DNA of 23,818 bases from Dehalococcoidia bacterium (GTDB taxonomy: Bacteria; Chloroflexota; Dehalococcoidia; GIF9; AB-539-J10). Every line of letters starts with the position of its first letter. Position 1 is the stretch's first letter. The position numbers and the translations under genes are program-made. The stretch covers positions 1 through 23,818 of the forward strand of contig JAUWFX010000010.1 of NCBI GenBank assembly GCA_030606765.1, in the 5' to 3' direction. Positions 15,923-22,508 of the stretch are shown here, in pieces. The notes below the pieces were generated by a model. It did no database searches. It had not been told where the DNA came from and saw nothing but the letters and a program-made list of their open reading frames with translations.

Positions 15923-15952
15923 ATAATAGCATACAGCATATGCTAATGTCAA
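15923..15952 (-). promoter_or_regulatory. strong promoter of the three-gene membrane/HTH unit
   Basis: On the reverse strand TTGACA (15952-15947), an 18-base spacer ending in TGC, and TATTAT (15928-15923). A consensus -35, extended -10 and five of six -10 matches make this the strongest reverse promoter here. The start would be near 15916. Confidence 0.7.
15927..15945. promoter_or_regulatory. inverted repeat, candidate operator
   Basis: TAGCATA (15927-15933), five bases, then TATGCTA (15939-15945) form a perfect inverted repeat across the spacer and -10 edge; AGCATATGCT (15935-15944) is itself a perfect palindrome. A repressor bound here would block the polymerase. The HTH protein of the unit is the natural candidate. 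Confidence 0.5.
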
Positions 15953-15990
15953 TATACCAAGGTAAAAATATTTTTTGTCTTTTTAAAGTA

Positions 15991-16050
15991 TTCTGGGGAC
16001 ATGATACCTAATTCGTAGTAGGCCTAATTAGTCGTTGTGTCCCTGGAATT
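15991..16050. repeat. palindromic element, family B, copy 3
   Basis: 'ttctggggacatgatacct' and 'taattagtcgttgtgtccc' bound the core 'gtagtaggcc'. The right end touches the stop codon of the reverse-strand gene at 16049-16051. Confidence 0.8.
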
Positions 16051-17257
16051 ACTTTGTCAAGCTACAACCCAGTAAAGCTAAGAGGGTTTGCCAGCTGTGC
16101 GCAATTCTGACTTTGCCTGACATAAGTAGGTCAGCTATCGTTCTAGTATCATGGTTCCAAGGCTGTGCAAAAAGAATCGCCTGTCTATCTGGAGGCCCTT
16201 TCCTTATGAATGCCTCTATATTTTCAACATAGTCATCAATAATTATGTTGGCGTTGGAGAGGGCCTTTCCTTGAGAGCTCGTATTTACAAATTTCCGATA
16301 AGGTACTCCATGCTTGTTTAGCCATTCTTGGCTCCAAGAATCTGTGGAACTTTCTCGGCTAGTAGCGATAACTATATCGAACTTTTCCGATAGGATTTGA
16401 AGTGCCTCTTTAGCATATTCCATCGGTGGCATCTGCAAGACGAATTCTTTTTCTCGCTCAGCTCTTACTATCTCAATCTTTATGTTAGTTCCTTTGAAAG
16501 GATACTCCCAGTCAGTAATGTCACATTTGTTAAGTTCTATACCCATTTCCTGCTTAACCTTCTGAAGTACAGGGACCACTTGTTCAACTAAAACCCCGTC
16601 CATATCCACAGCGATTGTGCTCTTGCGTTCTGATTTCTGTGTCCACGGTAATTCACGCCACTCTCGGAACAACCGGTAGCTTATCATGGTTGCAAGTGGT
16701 AAGAGGACAAATACCCACAGCGATGTTACAGAAAATCGAAATGATATGTGGAATAATGCAGTATAGGTAACAGCTCCGATAAGCGGGGCAACGCCGTGGA
16801 GAACAATTAAATGAAGCTTGCTAGCTTGAGGGGTATGGTATTCAGCACACCGAACTTTACCTACGAAGTAATATAGAGCAAACACAATAACAAACCCCCA
16901 GAGGTAGCCGTAAAGGTATTTATCTGTTCCTTCACCAATCCTACTCCCAAAGAATAAGAGCGCTGCGTACGCTACTACGATAATCGCATCCACGATTGAC
17001 CTGACCTCTCCTAACCTAGAATCGCTGTAAGGATATTTAATAGTGGACTTGTGCCAACCTGTCCAACTTGTGATTGCAGTAAAATAGACTGCAATGAGTG
17101 CCCAGAAGCTTGGGCTGGCAAAAGCAGGCGGAAAGAGGAGCGCACGAATTTCAGGTTCAAGAATACTAGCCCCGAGAACTACGGCAAAAAAGATTTCAAC
17201 AAAAGTTACAAAATGCGGGAGCATACCATAACCTTTGTTATCATTGCCTTCATGCAT
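16049..17257 (-). CDS. six-helix membrane domain fused to a HAD-type phosphatase
   Basis: A 402-residue protein. About six membrane helices occupy residues 13-197. A soluble HAD domain fills the rest: motif I AVDMDGVL (216-223, Asp218/Asp220), motif II IATSR (297-301), Lys331 in QGKA and motif IV IIIDD (338-342). The spacing and the insert between motifs I and II resemble 5'(3')-deoxyribonucleotidases (NT5C type). All catalytic residues are present, so activity is plausible on nucleotide or similar monophosphates at the inner membrane face. No -35 or ribosome binding site lies before the ATG at 17257, but TGATAGAAT ends seven bases upstream. An in-frame ATG at 17224 has AAAGG before it and is the alternative start. 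The stop lies at the edge of a family B repeat. Confidence 0.82.
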   Translation of the reverse strand: MHEGNDNKGYGMLPHFVTFVEIFFAVVLGASILEPEIRALLFPPAFASPSFWALIAVYFTAITSWTGWHKSTIKYPYSDSRLGEVRSIVDAIIVVAYAALLFFGSRIGEGTDKYLYGYLWGFVIVFALYYFVGKVRCAEYHTPQASKLHLIVLHGVAPLIGAVTYTALFHISFRFSVTSLWVFVLLPLATMISYRLFREWRELPWTQKSERKSTIAVDMDGVLVEQVVPVLQKVKQEMGIELNKCDITDWEYPFKGTNIKIEIVRAEREKEFVLQMPPMEYAKEALQILSEKFDIVIATSRESSTDSWSQEWLNKHGVPYRKFVNTSSQGKALSNANIIIDDYVENIEAFIRKGPPDRQAILFAQPWNHDTRTIADLLMSGKVRIAHSWQTLLALLGCSLTK

Positions 17258-17264
17258 GGCTCTA

Positions 17265-17273
17265 ATTCTATCA
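17265..17273 (-). promoter_or_regulatory. extended -10 box for the membrane-HAD gene
   Basis: On the reverse strand TGA-TAGAAT (17273-17265), identical to the holA box, lies seven bases before the ATG at 17257. Confidence 0.4.
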
Positions 17274-17291
17274 CACTAGCTTAGTCTGGTA

Positions 17292-17354
17292 GTATTCGGG
17301 GGATATAATACCTGATTCGTAGTAGGCCTAATTAGTATTGTGTCCGTGGATTCC
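17292..17354. repeat. palindromic element, family B, copy 4
   Basis: The best-kept copy: 'gggggatataatacctgatt', core 'cgtagtaggcc', then 'taattagtattgtgtccgtgg'. It lies between divergent genes. Confidence 0.8.
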
Positions 17355-17356
17355 GG

Positions 17357-17419
17357 CCGAGATTGCTTCGGGGCTTCGCGCCTCGCAATGACAAAGAGGA
17401 GGGGGTCGCAATGACAAAA
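17357..17419. repeat. REP-like palindromes, family A
   Basis: 'gagattgcttcgg' pairs across to 'cctcgcaatgaca', followed by a partial 'gtcgcaatgaca'. It sits directly beside a family B copy. Confidence 0.75.
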
Positions 17420-17513
17420 AAATGGGGCCAGCTTGCTAGAGAGCTATACTGCTCCGTTTCTGCCTTTTCGCACTTTGCTGTGGAGGGAAGGCGAGTTAAC
17501 AAATTGGCTAAAC

Positions 17514-17522
17514 TGCTAAAAT
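17514..17522 (+). promoter_or_regulatory. extended -10 box for the radical SAM gene
   Basis: TGC-TAAAAT at 17514-17522 has TTAACA at 17496 as a possible -35 with a short 15-base spacer. The GTG at 17529 lies six bases downstream, about where transcription would start. Confidence 0.4.
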
Positions 17523-17528
17523 AGAATT

Positions 17529-18680
17529 GTGTCCGTAAGGTTAATAGCCAAGAAAGGCTCGACCTTCCATGATTTCCCCTACTCTCATCCCGAACGGAAG
17601 TGCTTCCATTGCTGGATTATCAACGTCACGCCAGCGGGGCCAAGCCAATGTCTGCATAATTGTATCTACTGCTATGCCAGAGAAGCTATTTACTCCAACT
17701 ACTCCGCGGATACCCTGATTTATAACAACTTGCCTGAGTTAGTGGAGAGGGACCTTAAAAAGCTAACTTTATGCCCGCCAATTTCCCTGTCCAATATCTC
17801 CGACCCCTGTCAGGACATACCCGAATTGAGAAGGGAGGTCAAGAGACTGATAGGGCTCCTTATGGACTATGGCGTCTCGTTTTTCATCACCACCAAAGGC
17901 GACCCGTCCTTTCTTCTGGAATTGCCTGGCTTTATCGAATACAAGCCTAAATTTATAGCTATAACCATCGAAGGGACTCCTGAGGTGCTCGGGTTTTTGT
18001 CACCAGGGGCGCCTTCATTCGATGCCAGGGTAGCTGCTGCCGCTAAGCTATCTAGCATGGGTATAGACATCGTCATCCGCCTCGACCCAATTCTGGTCCA
18101 TTTATTCCAGGCCCTTTACGGTGATTCCTGGTTTGAAAAAATAGAGGGGTTGCTTGATATCTTCGCTGCGGTGGGAGCCAGGCATGTCATCGCCAGCACC
18201 GGCAGGCTATCCAGGAGGCGCTCTCCATCAGCCGGCTACGAAGGCACAAGCATATGGCAACGAATATATAAAGTTATCTACAACCAGTCGCCACTCGCAG
18301 CTAATAAATTTGAGCAAGAATATATCTACGAGGCACACTGGTCAGGCGGGGGCTATCGCCTGCGCAAGGACTTGAGGCTCGGCTTCCACCGGAAAGTAAA
18401 GGAATTGGTTGAAGCCAGAGGAATGACCTATGCCACCTGCCAGGAACTTTCTGCCGGGGAGAGTGATTCCCGGGGCATCCCGCACTGCGAGGGATTACCA
18501 CTGCCCTTTGCCCGAAAGCAGGCTGACGGAAGATTCAAGCCTGTTCCGGGTTGCACTGCCAACTGCCATGTCTCTTGCCGGGGGTTATCCAACCCGCCCT
18601 GCGGGCAAGCTGAACTGATAAGCTGCGAGCCGCTGCGCCTCAAGAAACTACGCTTTGAATCAATGATTCTGGGGACATAA
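17529..18680 (+). CDS. radical SAM protein, spore photoproduct lyase-like (COG1533)
   Basis: A GTG start gives 383 residues. CLHNCIYCYA (41-50) is a Cx3Cx2C radical SAM cluster (Cys41, 45, 48), with the GPSQ lead-in and YAR follow-on typical of SplB-like proteins. Conserved downstream parts are SLSNISDPCQDIP (86-98), FFITTKGDPS (118-127) and IRLDPILV (183-190). The C-terminal third has a further set of Cys (342, 346, 350, 358, 366, with 304 and 320), which could hold an auxiliary iron-sulfur cluster. It is unlikely to be a true spore photoproduct lyase, as no sporulation context is visible; the substrate is unknown. The last residues and the stop codon come from a family B repeat, so the native C-terminus may be altered. 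Confidence 0.88.
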   Translation: MSVRLIAKKGSTFHDFPYSHPERKCFHCWIINVTPAGPSQCLHNCIYCYAREAIYSNYSADTLIYNNLPELVERDLKKLTLCPPISLSNISDPCQDIPELRREVKRLIGLLMDYGVSFFITTKGDPSFLLELPGFIEYKPKFIAITIEGTPEVLGFLSPGAPSFDARVAAAAKLSSMGIDIVIRLDPILVHLFQALYGDSWFEKIEGLLDIFAAVGARHVIASTGRLSRRRSPSAGYEGTSIWQRIYKVIYNQSPLAANKFEQEYIYEAHWSGGGYRLRKDLRLGFHRKVKELVEARGMTYATCQELSAGESDSRGIPHCEGLPLPFARKQADGRFKPVPGCTANCHVSCRGLSNPPCGQAELISCEPLRLKKLRFESMILGT

Positions 18681-18725
18681 TACCTGATTTATAGGAGGCT
18701 TAACTAGTATTGTCTCCGCGGAATT
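18665..18725. repeat. palindromic element, family B, copy 5, overlapping a stop codon
   Basis: 'gattctggggacataatacc' through 'taactagtattgtctccgcg'. The radical SAM frame runs into the left arm and stops at the TAA of 'acataat' (18678-18680). Confidence 0.8.
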
Positions 18726-18795
18726 AGAGAGAGGAGTAAGTGAACTTGCTAAAATACCCACTCGGGCGTTGCCCCTATGGTCAGCCAACGGGGAG

Positions 18796-18824
18796 TTGAC
18801 AGTGAGGGGAGCGTGTTATACCAT
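18796..18824 (+). promoter_or_regulatory. promoter for the coiled-coil gene
   Basis: TTGACA (18796-18801) with TATACC (18817-18822, preceded by TGT) or TACCAT (18819-18824, 17-base spacer). It lies inside the open frame that extends upstream from 18979, arguing against a start before it. No other gene is seen in 18681-18978. Confidence 0.45.
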
Positions 18825-18978
18825 TGATTCCAAGTCAAAATTCCTAGAAAAACTAGACCGTTACACAGATTCAGGGGCTGCAAAATTGAGTGTCGAACGT
18901 CAGGTGGCGGGAAGCGGAAGTCGAACAGTCAAGCGACGTACTCAAGCTCACGGCAATGAAAATCAAGGAGGTGTCCAA

Positions 18979-20010
18979 ATGCTAGCGTCGGCAGATAGGG
19001 TAAGGCTGGCAGTTGAACAGGCAGCCAGAATTATGGATGAATACAAGCATCGGCTCAGTGAAGTTCTTGAGGAGGAAATAGAGAAGATCAGGCAAGAGGC
19101 TGAGCAGGAAGCGGCCGGTGTTCTTACCAGGGCCCGCGAAACAGCGCAGCAAATTACAAGCCAAGCAAAGCTGGAAGCAGAGGAGCAAGCAACGGCGTAT
19201 TTAACTGAATGGAAACAAAAGGCCGAGAAGGAGGCGGCGGCCTATTCGGTTTCGGCGGCGGAAGCAACTGACCAACGGGCAGCACAAGTGGTAGAGAAAG
19301 CAAAACAGAAAGCTGAAGCGGAAGCCACCGCTATTATCGAAGAGGCGAGAGAAGGAGCTGAGCAAATCACTGCGGAGGCTGAAACCGCAGCCAAAAAGCA
19401 AGCTGCGGAAGTGAAGCAGCGAGAAGTAGAACGCATAATCAGCAAGGCTAAAGAGGAATCAGCCAGGATTGTCGCCAAGGCGAAACAAGCGACTGAGGAC
19501 GAAAGGGGCAGGATACTGGCTAATGCCGAGAGGGAAGCGGGCACCTTGATAAAAAAAGCCACCCAGGAGATTGAAGAAACGTCTAAGGCTGTCGCCGCGC
19601 TAAAGGAAGGCGCGGAACAGGAGGTTATCCAGACAAAGCGGGAAGCACAGCGGGAAGCACAGCGGGAGGCTCAACAACTCTTGAACCAAGCCAGAGAACT
19701 AGGCCAGAGAGAGGGTGAAGAAAAGGCACAAGCAATCATCAATGCCGCCATTCAAAAATCACAAGGTATCATTAACGAAGCCGTAGAGAGTGGGAGGAGC
19801 AAGAGGGAAAAGGAATCGGCTGGGTTCATAGCCGAGGCAAGGAGTAAAGCAGAACAGGAAGCCGAAGAAATCATTGCTGCTGCCAAGCAAACCGCGAAGC
19901 AGATTGTTTTCCAAGCGTTCCAGCGTTCTTTAGGTACCTTGTTGGATAAGAGCGAGGCAGCGCAGGAGGATGAGGAGGATGGGGGAAGCCAGCAAGCTGA
20001 CAAAGATTAA
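18979..20010 (+). CDS. long alanine/glutamate coiled-coil protein
   Basis: The ATG at 18979 has AAGGAGG seven bases upstream, so I start there (343 residues) even though the frame is open from a TTG at 18769 without a ribosome binding site. Nearly the whole chain is helix: Ala, Glu, Lys and Gln in 11- and 22-residue periods of the type EAREGAEQITAEAE. Such hendecad-like patterns occur in the ATP synthase b subunit, V-ATPase E/G stalks and rod-forming scaffold proteins. The N-terminus has RVRLAVEQAARIMDEYKHRL, reminiscent of DivIVA-type entry helices but not diagnostic. A helix with IVFQAFQRSLGTLL and an acidic tail (DEEDGG...) close the protein. No signal peptide or membrane segment. A structural role is likely, specific function unknown. 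Confidence 0.82.
   Translation: MLASADRVRLAVEQAARIMDEYKHRLSEVLEEEIEKIRQEAEQEAAGVLTRARETAQQITSQAKLEAEEQATAYLTEWKQKAEKEAAAYSVSAAEATDQRAAQVVEKAKQKAEAEATAIIEEAREGAEQITAEAETAAKKQAAEVKQREVERIISKAKEESARIVAKAKQATEDERGRILANAEREAGTLIKKATQEIEETSKAVAALKEGAEQEVIQTKREAQREAQREAQQLLNQARELGQREGEEKAQAIINAAIQKSQGIINEAVESGRSKREKESAGFIAEARSKAEQEAEEIIAAAKQTAKQIVFQAFQRSLGTLLDKSEAAQEDEEDGGSQQADKD
19639..19674 (+). repeat. 12-base tandem repeat in the coiled-coil gene
   Basis: 'cgggaagcacag' occurs twice exactly and a third time as 'cgggaggctcaa', encoding REAQ three times. It points to growth by slippage. Confidence 0.8.
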
Positions 20011-20043
20011 GTCACATAATGTTTCTAATTTCGGAGACGAGCT

Positions 20044-20301
20044 CTAACGATTTGTCAGCTCCACTATGGTGACGCCATAGTCTCCTTCGCCATAATCACC
20101 AAGGCGATAGGATTTAACCAGAGGATGCTTGGCTAGTGACTCGTGTACGGCATGGCGTAATTTTCCTGTCCCCTTGCCATGAACAATGCTCACGGAGGGC
20201 AAGCCAGCCATAAAGGCATCGTAGAGATATTGGTCAAGCTGGTATAGGGCTTCGTCGACGGTAAGACGGCGTAAACGTAGTTCCCTGTCTACTGCTTTCA
20301 T
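20044..20301 (-). CDS. stand-alone Smr domain protein
   Basis: Smr domains nick or bind branched DNA and, in some proteins, cleave RNA on stalled ribosomes; they usually end MutS2. This 85-residue product is one Smr domain: ALYQLDQYLYDAFMAGLPSVSIVHG, the active loop HGKGTG (41-46) and LVKSYRLGDYGEGDYGVTIVEL. The LDLHG-type motif near the start of the fold is degenerate (LRLRRL at 8-13), so catalysis there may be weakened. The ATG overlaps the tilS stop by four bases (ATGA), so it is translated by coupling. No mutS2 body is nearby. It may be a detached MutS2 tail or an independent small Smr protein. Confidence 0.88.
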   Translation of the reverse strand: MKAVDRELRLRRLTVDEALYQLDQYLYDAFMAGLPSVSIVHGKGTGKLRHAVHESLAKHPLVKSYRLGDYGEGDYGVTIVELTNR

Positions 20302-21815
20302 TGTGACTTGATAAACTCCAGACGAATAATTTCTTTGCTAGCTTCAGTGGTCTTGACTCTATCATCGATACGCCAGCCTACTACCCAGATGATTTGCTGA
20401 GGGGAGCAGACGATCGGGATGCGACCTCGCCAGGAACGAGGTATCTTGGCGTCAACCATAAACTCATAGAGTTTCTTGGGCATGCTCATGCCCAGGGGCT
20501 GAAATCTGTCTCCGGGCCGACGCTGACGGACAAAGAGTTCGGTCCCTGTTTTGTGTAAATCGAAATGGGCAACGAGATTGCTTTGACAATTTCCCTCGCT
20601 TGTGCCCGGGGCGCCTCGCGATGACGGAGAAGCCACTCGCTCCCGAACTATGCTGGCTATCACCTTCCATCCCGGAGAAACTGTCTTACCAGGCACTTTA
20701 AGAGGAAATTCGCCTGGCAGCGGAGGGAAAGGACATGGCGGAAGCTGAGATTGCTTGGCTGCGCTCGCAATGACGAGCTCATCATATCCTCCGTGACAGA
20801 TAAGGCCATGAGGGAGAGAGATTCTTTTGCTAGCCGGTTTATTTAGCAGGCTCCTTGCCGCTTCAATATGACTGGCTTCGATGTCTCGAGTATCCCCGGC
20901 CAACCTGGTCACAGCTGCTCTCAATAAGTGCCTCTGCAGGGCTATCGGCAAGCTAGCAATCTGCTTCCTATCCAGGTAAATGGTGTTATTTTCCTGCCTG
21001 GCCACTTCATCCCACAACCCGGAAGCTTGCTGTTCAATTAAAGCGCTATCCTCTTTGGCAATATCAGCCAAACGGAGCAGGGCCTGGTCAACGCTCGGAT
21101 TATATTGTCTGAGCAGAGGCAACAACTGGAGGCGAAGGCGATTTCGGAAGAATGAAAGCGAAAGGTTGGAGGAATCAATACGTGGGGCAAGCTGATGTTC
21201 CTGGCAATAACTCGTTGTTTCCTCCCTGGTAATATCCAGAAGCGGTCTTATTACTAAGAGATTGCTTCGCTTCGCTCGCAATGACGGGGGGGGAGTGGGC
21301 CATGACATTCCCTGGCTGTCATACGCCATAGGGGAGCAAGGGGCTAAACCACACAATCCTGTAATTCCTGTTCCCCGTAATATGTGCATCAAAATGGTCT
21401 CTACCTGGTCATCCCTGGTATGACCTATGGCTATTCGATTGGCTCCGACTTCTCTAGCTACCCTGGCAAGAAAAGTATAGCGTAGTTCCCGGGCAGCTTC
21501 CTCTATAGAGCAATTTCTTTCAATCCTGTAGGCAGCCACGTCCTGCCTATCAATAGTGATGGGAATGCCAAGCGAGCCAGCCAGATTAGACATGTATTCA
21601 GAATCAGCTTCGGATTCAACTCCCCGGAGTTGATGATTGAGATGAGCTACGTGAAGTCTTAGCCCTGGTCCTTTCCGCCATTTTGCCAGGACATGGAGTA
21701 AACATACTGAGTCGGCACCACCTGAGACCCCGACAACTACTATCTCCTTACGTGAAATCAAGCTATACCGCTGGATAAAATTTATAACTTTTGACTCTAG
21801 CTTAATCTTGTTCAT
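20298..21815 (-). CDS. tilS: tRNA(Ile)-lysidine synthetase TilS with repeat-derived insertions
   Basis: TilS changes C34 of the AUA-reading tRNA(Ile) to lysidine with ATP, an essential step. The N-terminal ATP-pyrophosphatase domain shows SGGADS (31-36), HLNHQLRG, EEAARELRY and IGHTRDDQVET. The substrate-binding middle and the C-terminal domain (ELFVRQRRPGDRFQPLGM, KIPRSWRGRIPIV) are intact. At 505 residues it exceeds common lengths (E. coli 432), and three foreign stretches account for part of this: SLRAKRSNL near 177-186, VIASAAKQS near 346-356, and SPSSRGAPGTSEGNCQSN near 395-413. Each is the translation of a family A repeat kept in frame. As TilS is normally essential, these are presumably tolerated surface loops. 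There is no clear ribosome binding site at the ATG. Confidence 0.95.
   Translation of the reverse strand: MNKIKLESKVINFIQRYSLISRKEIVVVGVSGGADSVCLLHVLAKWRKGPGLRLHVAHLNHQLRGVESEADSEYMSNLAGSLGIPITIDRQDVAAYRIERNCSIEEAARELRYTFLARVAREVGANRIAIGHTRDDQVETILMHILRGTGITGLCGLAPCSPMAYDSQGMSWPTPPPSLRAKRSNLLVIRPLLDITREETTSYCQEHQLAPRIDSSNLSLSFFRNRLRLQLLPLLRQYNPSVDQALLRLADIAKEDSALIEQQASGLWDEVARQENNTIYLDRKQIASLPIALQRHLLRAAVTRLAGDTRDIEASHIEAARSLLNKPASKRISLPHGLICHGGYDELVIASAAKQSQLPPCPFPPLPGEFPLKVPGKTVSPGWKVIASIVRERVASPSSRGAPGTSEGNCQSNLVAHFDLHKTGTELFVRQRRPGDRFQPLGMSMPKKLYEFMVDAKIPRSWRGRIPIVCSPQQIIWVVGWRIDDRVKTTEASKEIIRLEFIKSQ
20571..20628. repeat. family A repeat inside tilS, third insertion
   Basis: 'aacgagattgctttgacaat' to 'gcgcctcgcgatgacgga' is a diverged longer unit within the C-terminal part of tilS, in frame. 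Confidence 0.75.
20747..20776. repeat. family A repeat inside tilS, second insertion
   Basis: 'gagattgcttggctgcgctc' then 'gcaatgacga', read on the reverse strand as VIASAAKQS. Confidence 0.85.
21259..21287. repeat. family A repeat inside tilS, first insertion
   Basis: 'gagattgcttcgcttcgctc' then 'gcaatgacg', read on the reverse strand as SLRAKRSNL, between the ATPase core and the following conserved helix. Confidence 0.85.
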
Positions 21816-21831
21816 AAGGATTGCTTTTCAT

Positions 21832-21855
21832 CCCAAAAGTTCTGCGAATTTTGGG
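21832..21855 (-). promoter_or_regulatory. hairpin in the gap before tilS
   Basis: CCCAAAA (21832-21838) and TTTTGGG (21849-21855) pair around ten bases, between the phosphatase stop and the tilS start. It could act in mRNA processing; no U-run follows. Confidence 0.3.
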
Positions 21856-21887
21856 GAACCCATTTGCTTTGCCCCTCGCAGCTAACA

Positions 21888-22508
21888 CTAATAGGAGGTA
21901 TCATTAAATGCCAGCAAGCGGGCTCCGTAATCCCGGAACTCAAGAATGCTCACTCCACCAAGGTCTAATTTGAATTTGGTAAAGAAGTCCAGAGGTAAAT
22001 CTAAAGCTTTGAGAATGATGACTAAGCTAACGAAGTAATGGCTGACTACTACCACCGTAGCGTCTTTGCTGTGCTCAGGACTAGTTTTATGCCTTTCGAG
22101 CAGACGTTCAATAACCTTCCACGCTCTCTGTTGCAATTCAACAAGACTTTCTCCATTGGGTAATTTCATTGTCCCCCTGTCTTGCCACCATTGCACTAAA
22201 AACTGGCTGAACGTGGTACTTAAATTTGAAACAGACATGCCTTCCAGTTCACCAACTCTCAGCTCTCTAAGCCCTTGCTCAATCTCTACAGGCAACTGGT
22301 GATGGCTAGCTATGACTTTGGCTGTAGCTGTAGCTCGCTGCAAAGGACTGGAGAATATAGCAGTAATGGGCTCATTCTCGAGGAAAGTTGCTAGCTTCTT
22401 GACTTGTTCCAATCCGGTATCATTCAGTTCGATATCGCTATCGCCTCCCTGGATACGCCTCTCATCATTCCAATAAGTTTCGCCATGTCTAACTAAAATA
22501 AGCTTCAA
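21888..22508 (-). CDS. histidine phosphatase family protein (GpmB/CobC-like)
   Basis: A 206-residue cytosolic phosphatase of branch 1. LVRHGET (5-11) carries the nucleophilic His8 and Arg7; SSPLQRATATA (54-64) gives the second Arg; ELRVGELEG holds the conserved Glu; VVVSHYF carries the second catalytic His. This fits phosphoglycerate phosphatase/mutase-like or alpha-ribazole phosphatase enzymes; no cobalamin genes are near, so the substrate is open. The start is TTG at 22508 with AAGGAGG four bases upstream, overlapping the M48 stop (TTGA). Confidence 0.9.
   Translation of the reverse strand: MKLILVRHGETYWNDERRIQGGDSDIELNDTGLEQVKKLATFLENEPITAIFSSPLQRATATAKVIASHHQLPVEIEQGLRELRVGELEGMSVSNLSTTFSQFLVQWWQDRGTMKLPNGESLVELQQRAWKVIERLLERHKTSPEHSKDATVVVVSHYFVSLVIILKALDLPLDFFTKFKLDLGGVSILEFRDYGARLLAFNDTSY

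Noticed and set aside
12483..18725. Family B copies as ends of a composite transposon
   Set aside because: Five copies are scattered with no transposase between any pair and no visible target-site duplications.
18769..18978. 70-codon N-terminal extension of the coiled-coil gene from a TTG
   Set aside because: A promoter lies inside it, the sequence is not coiled-coil, and 18979 has AAGGAGG.
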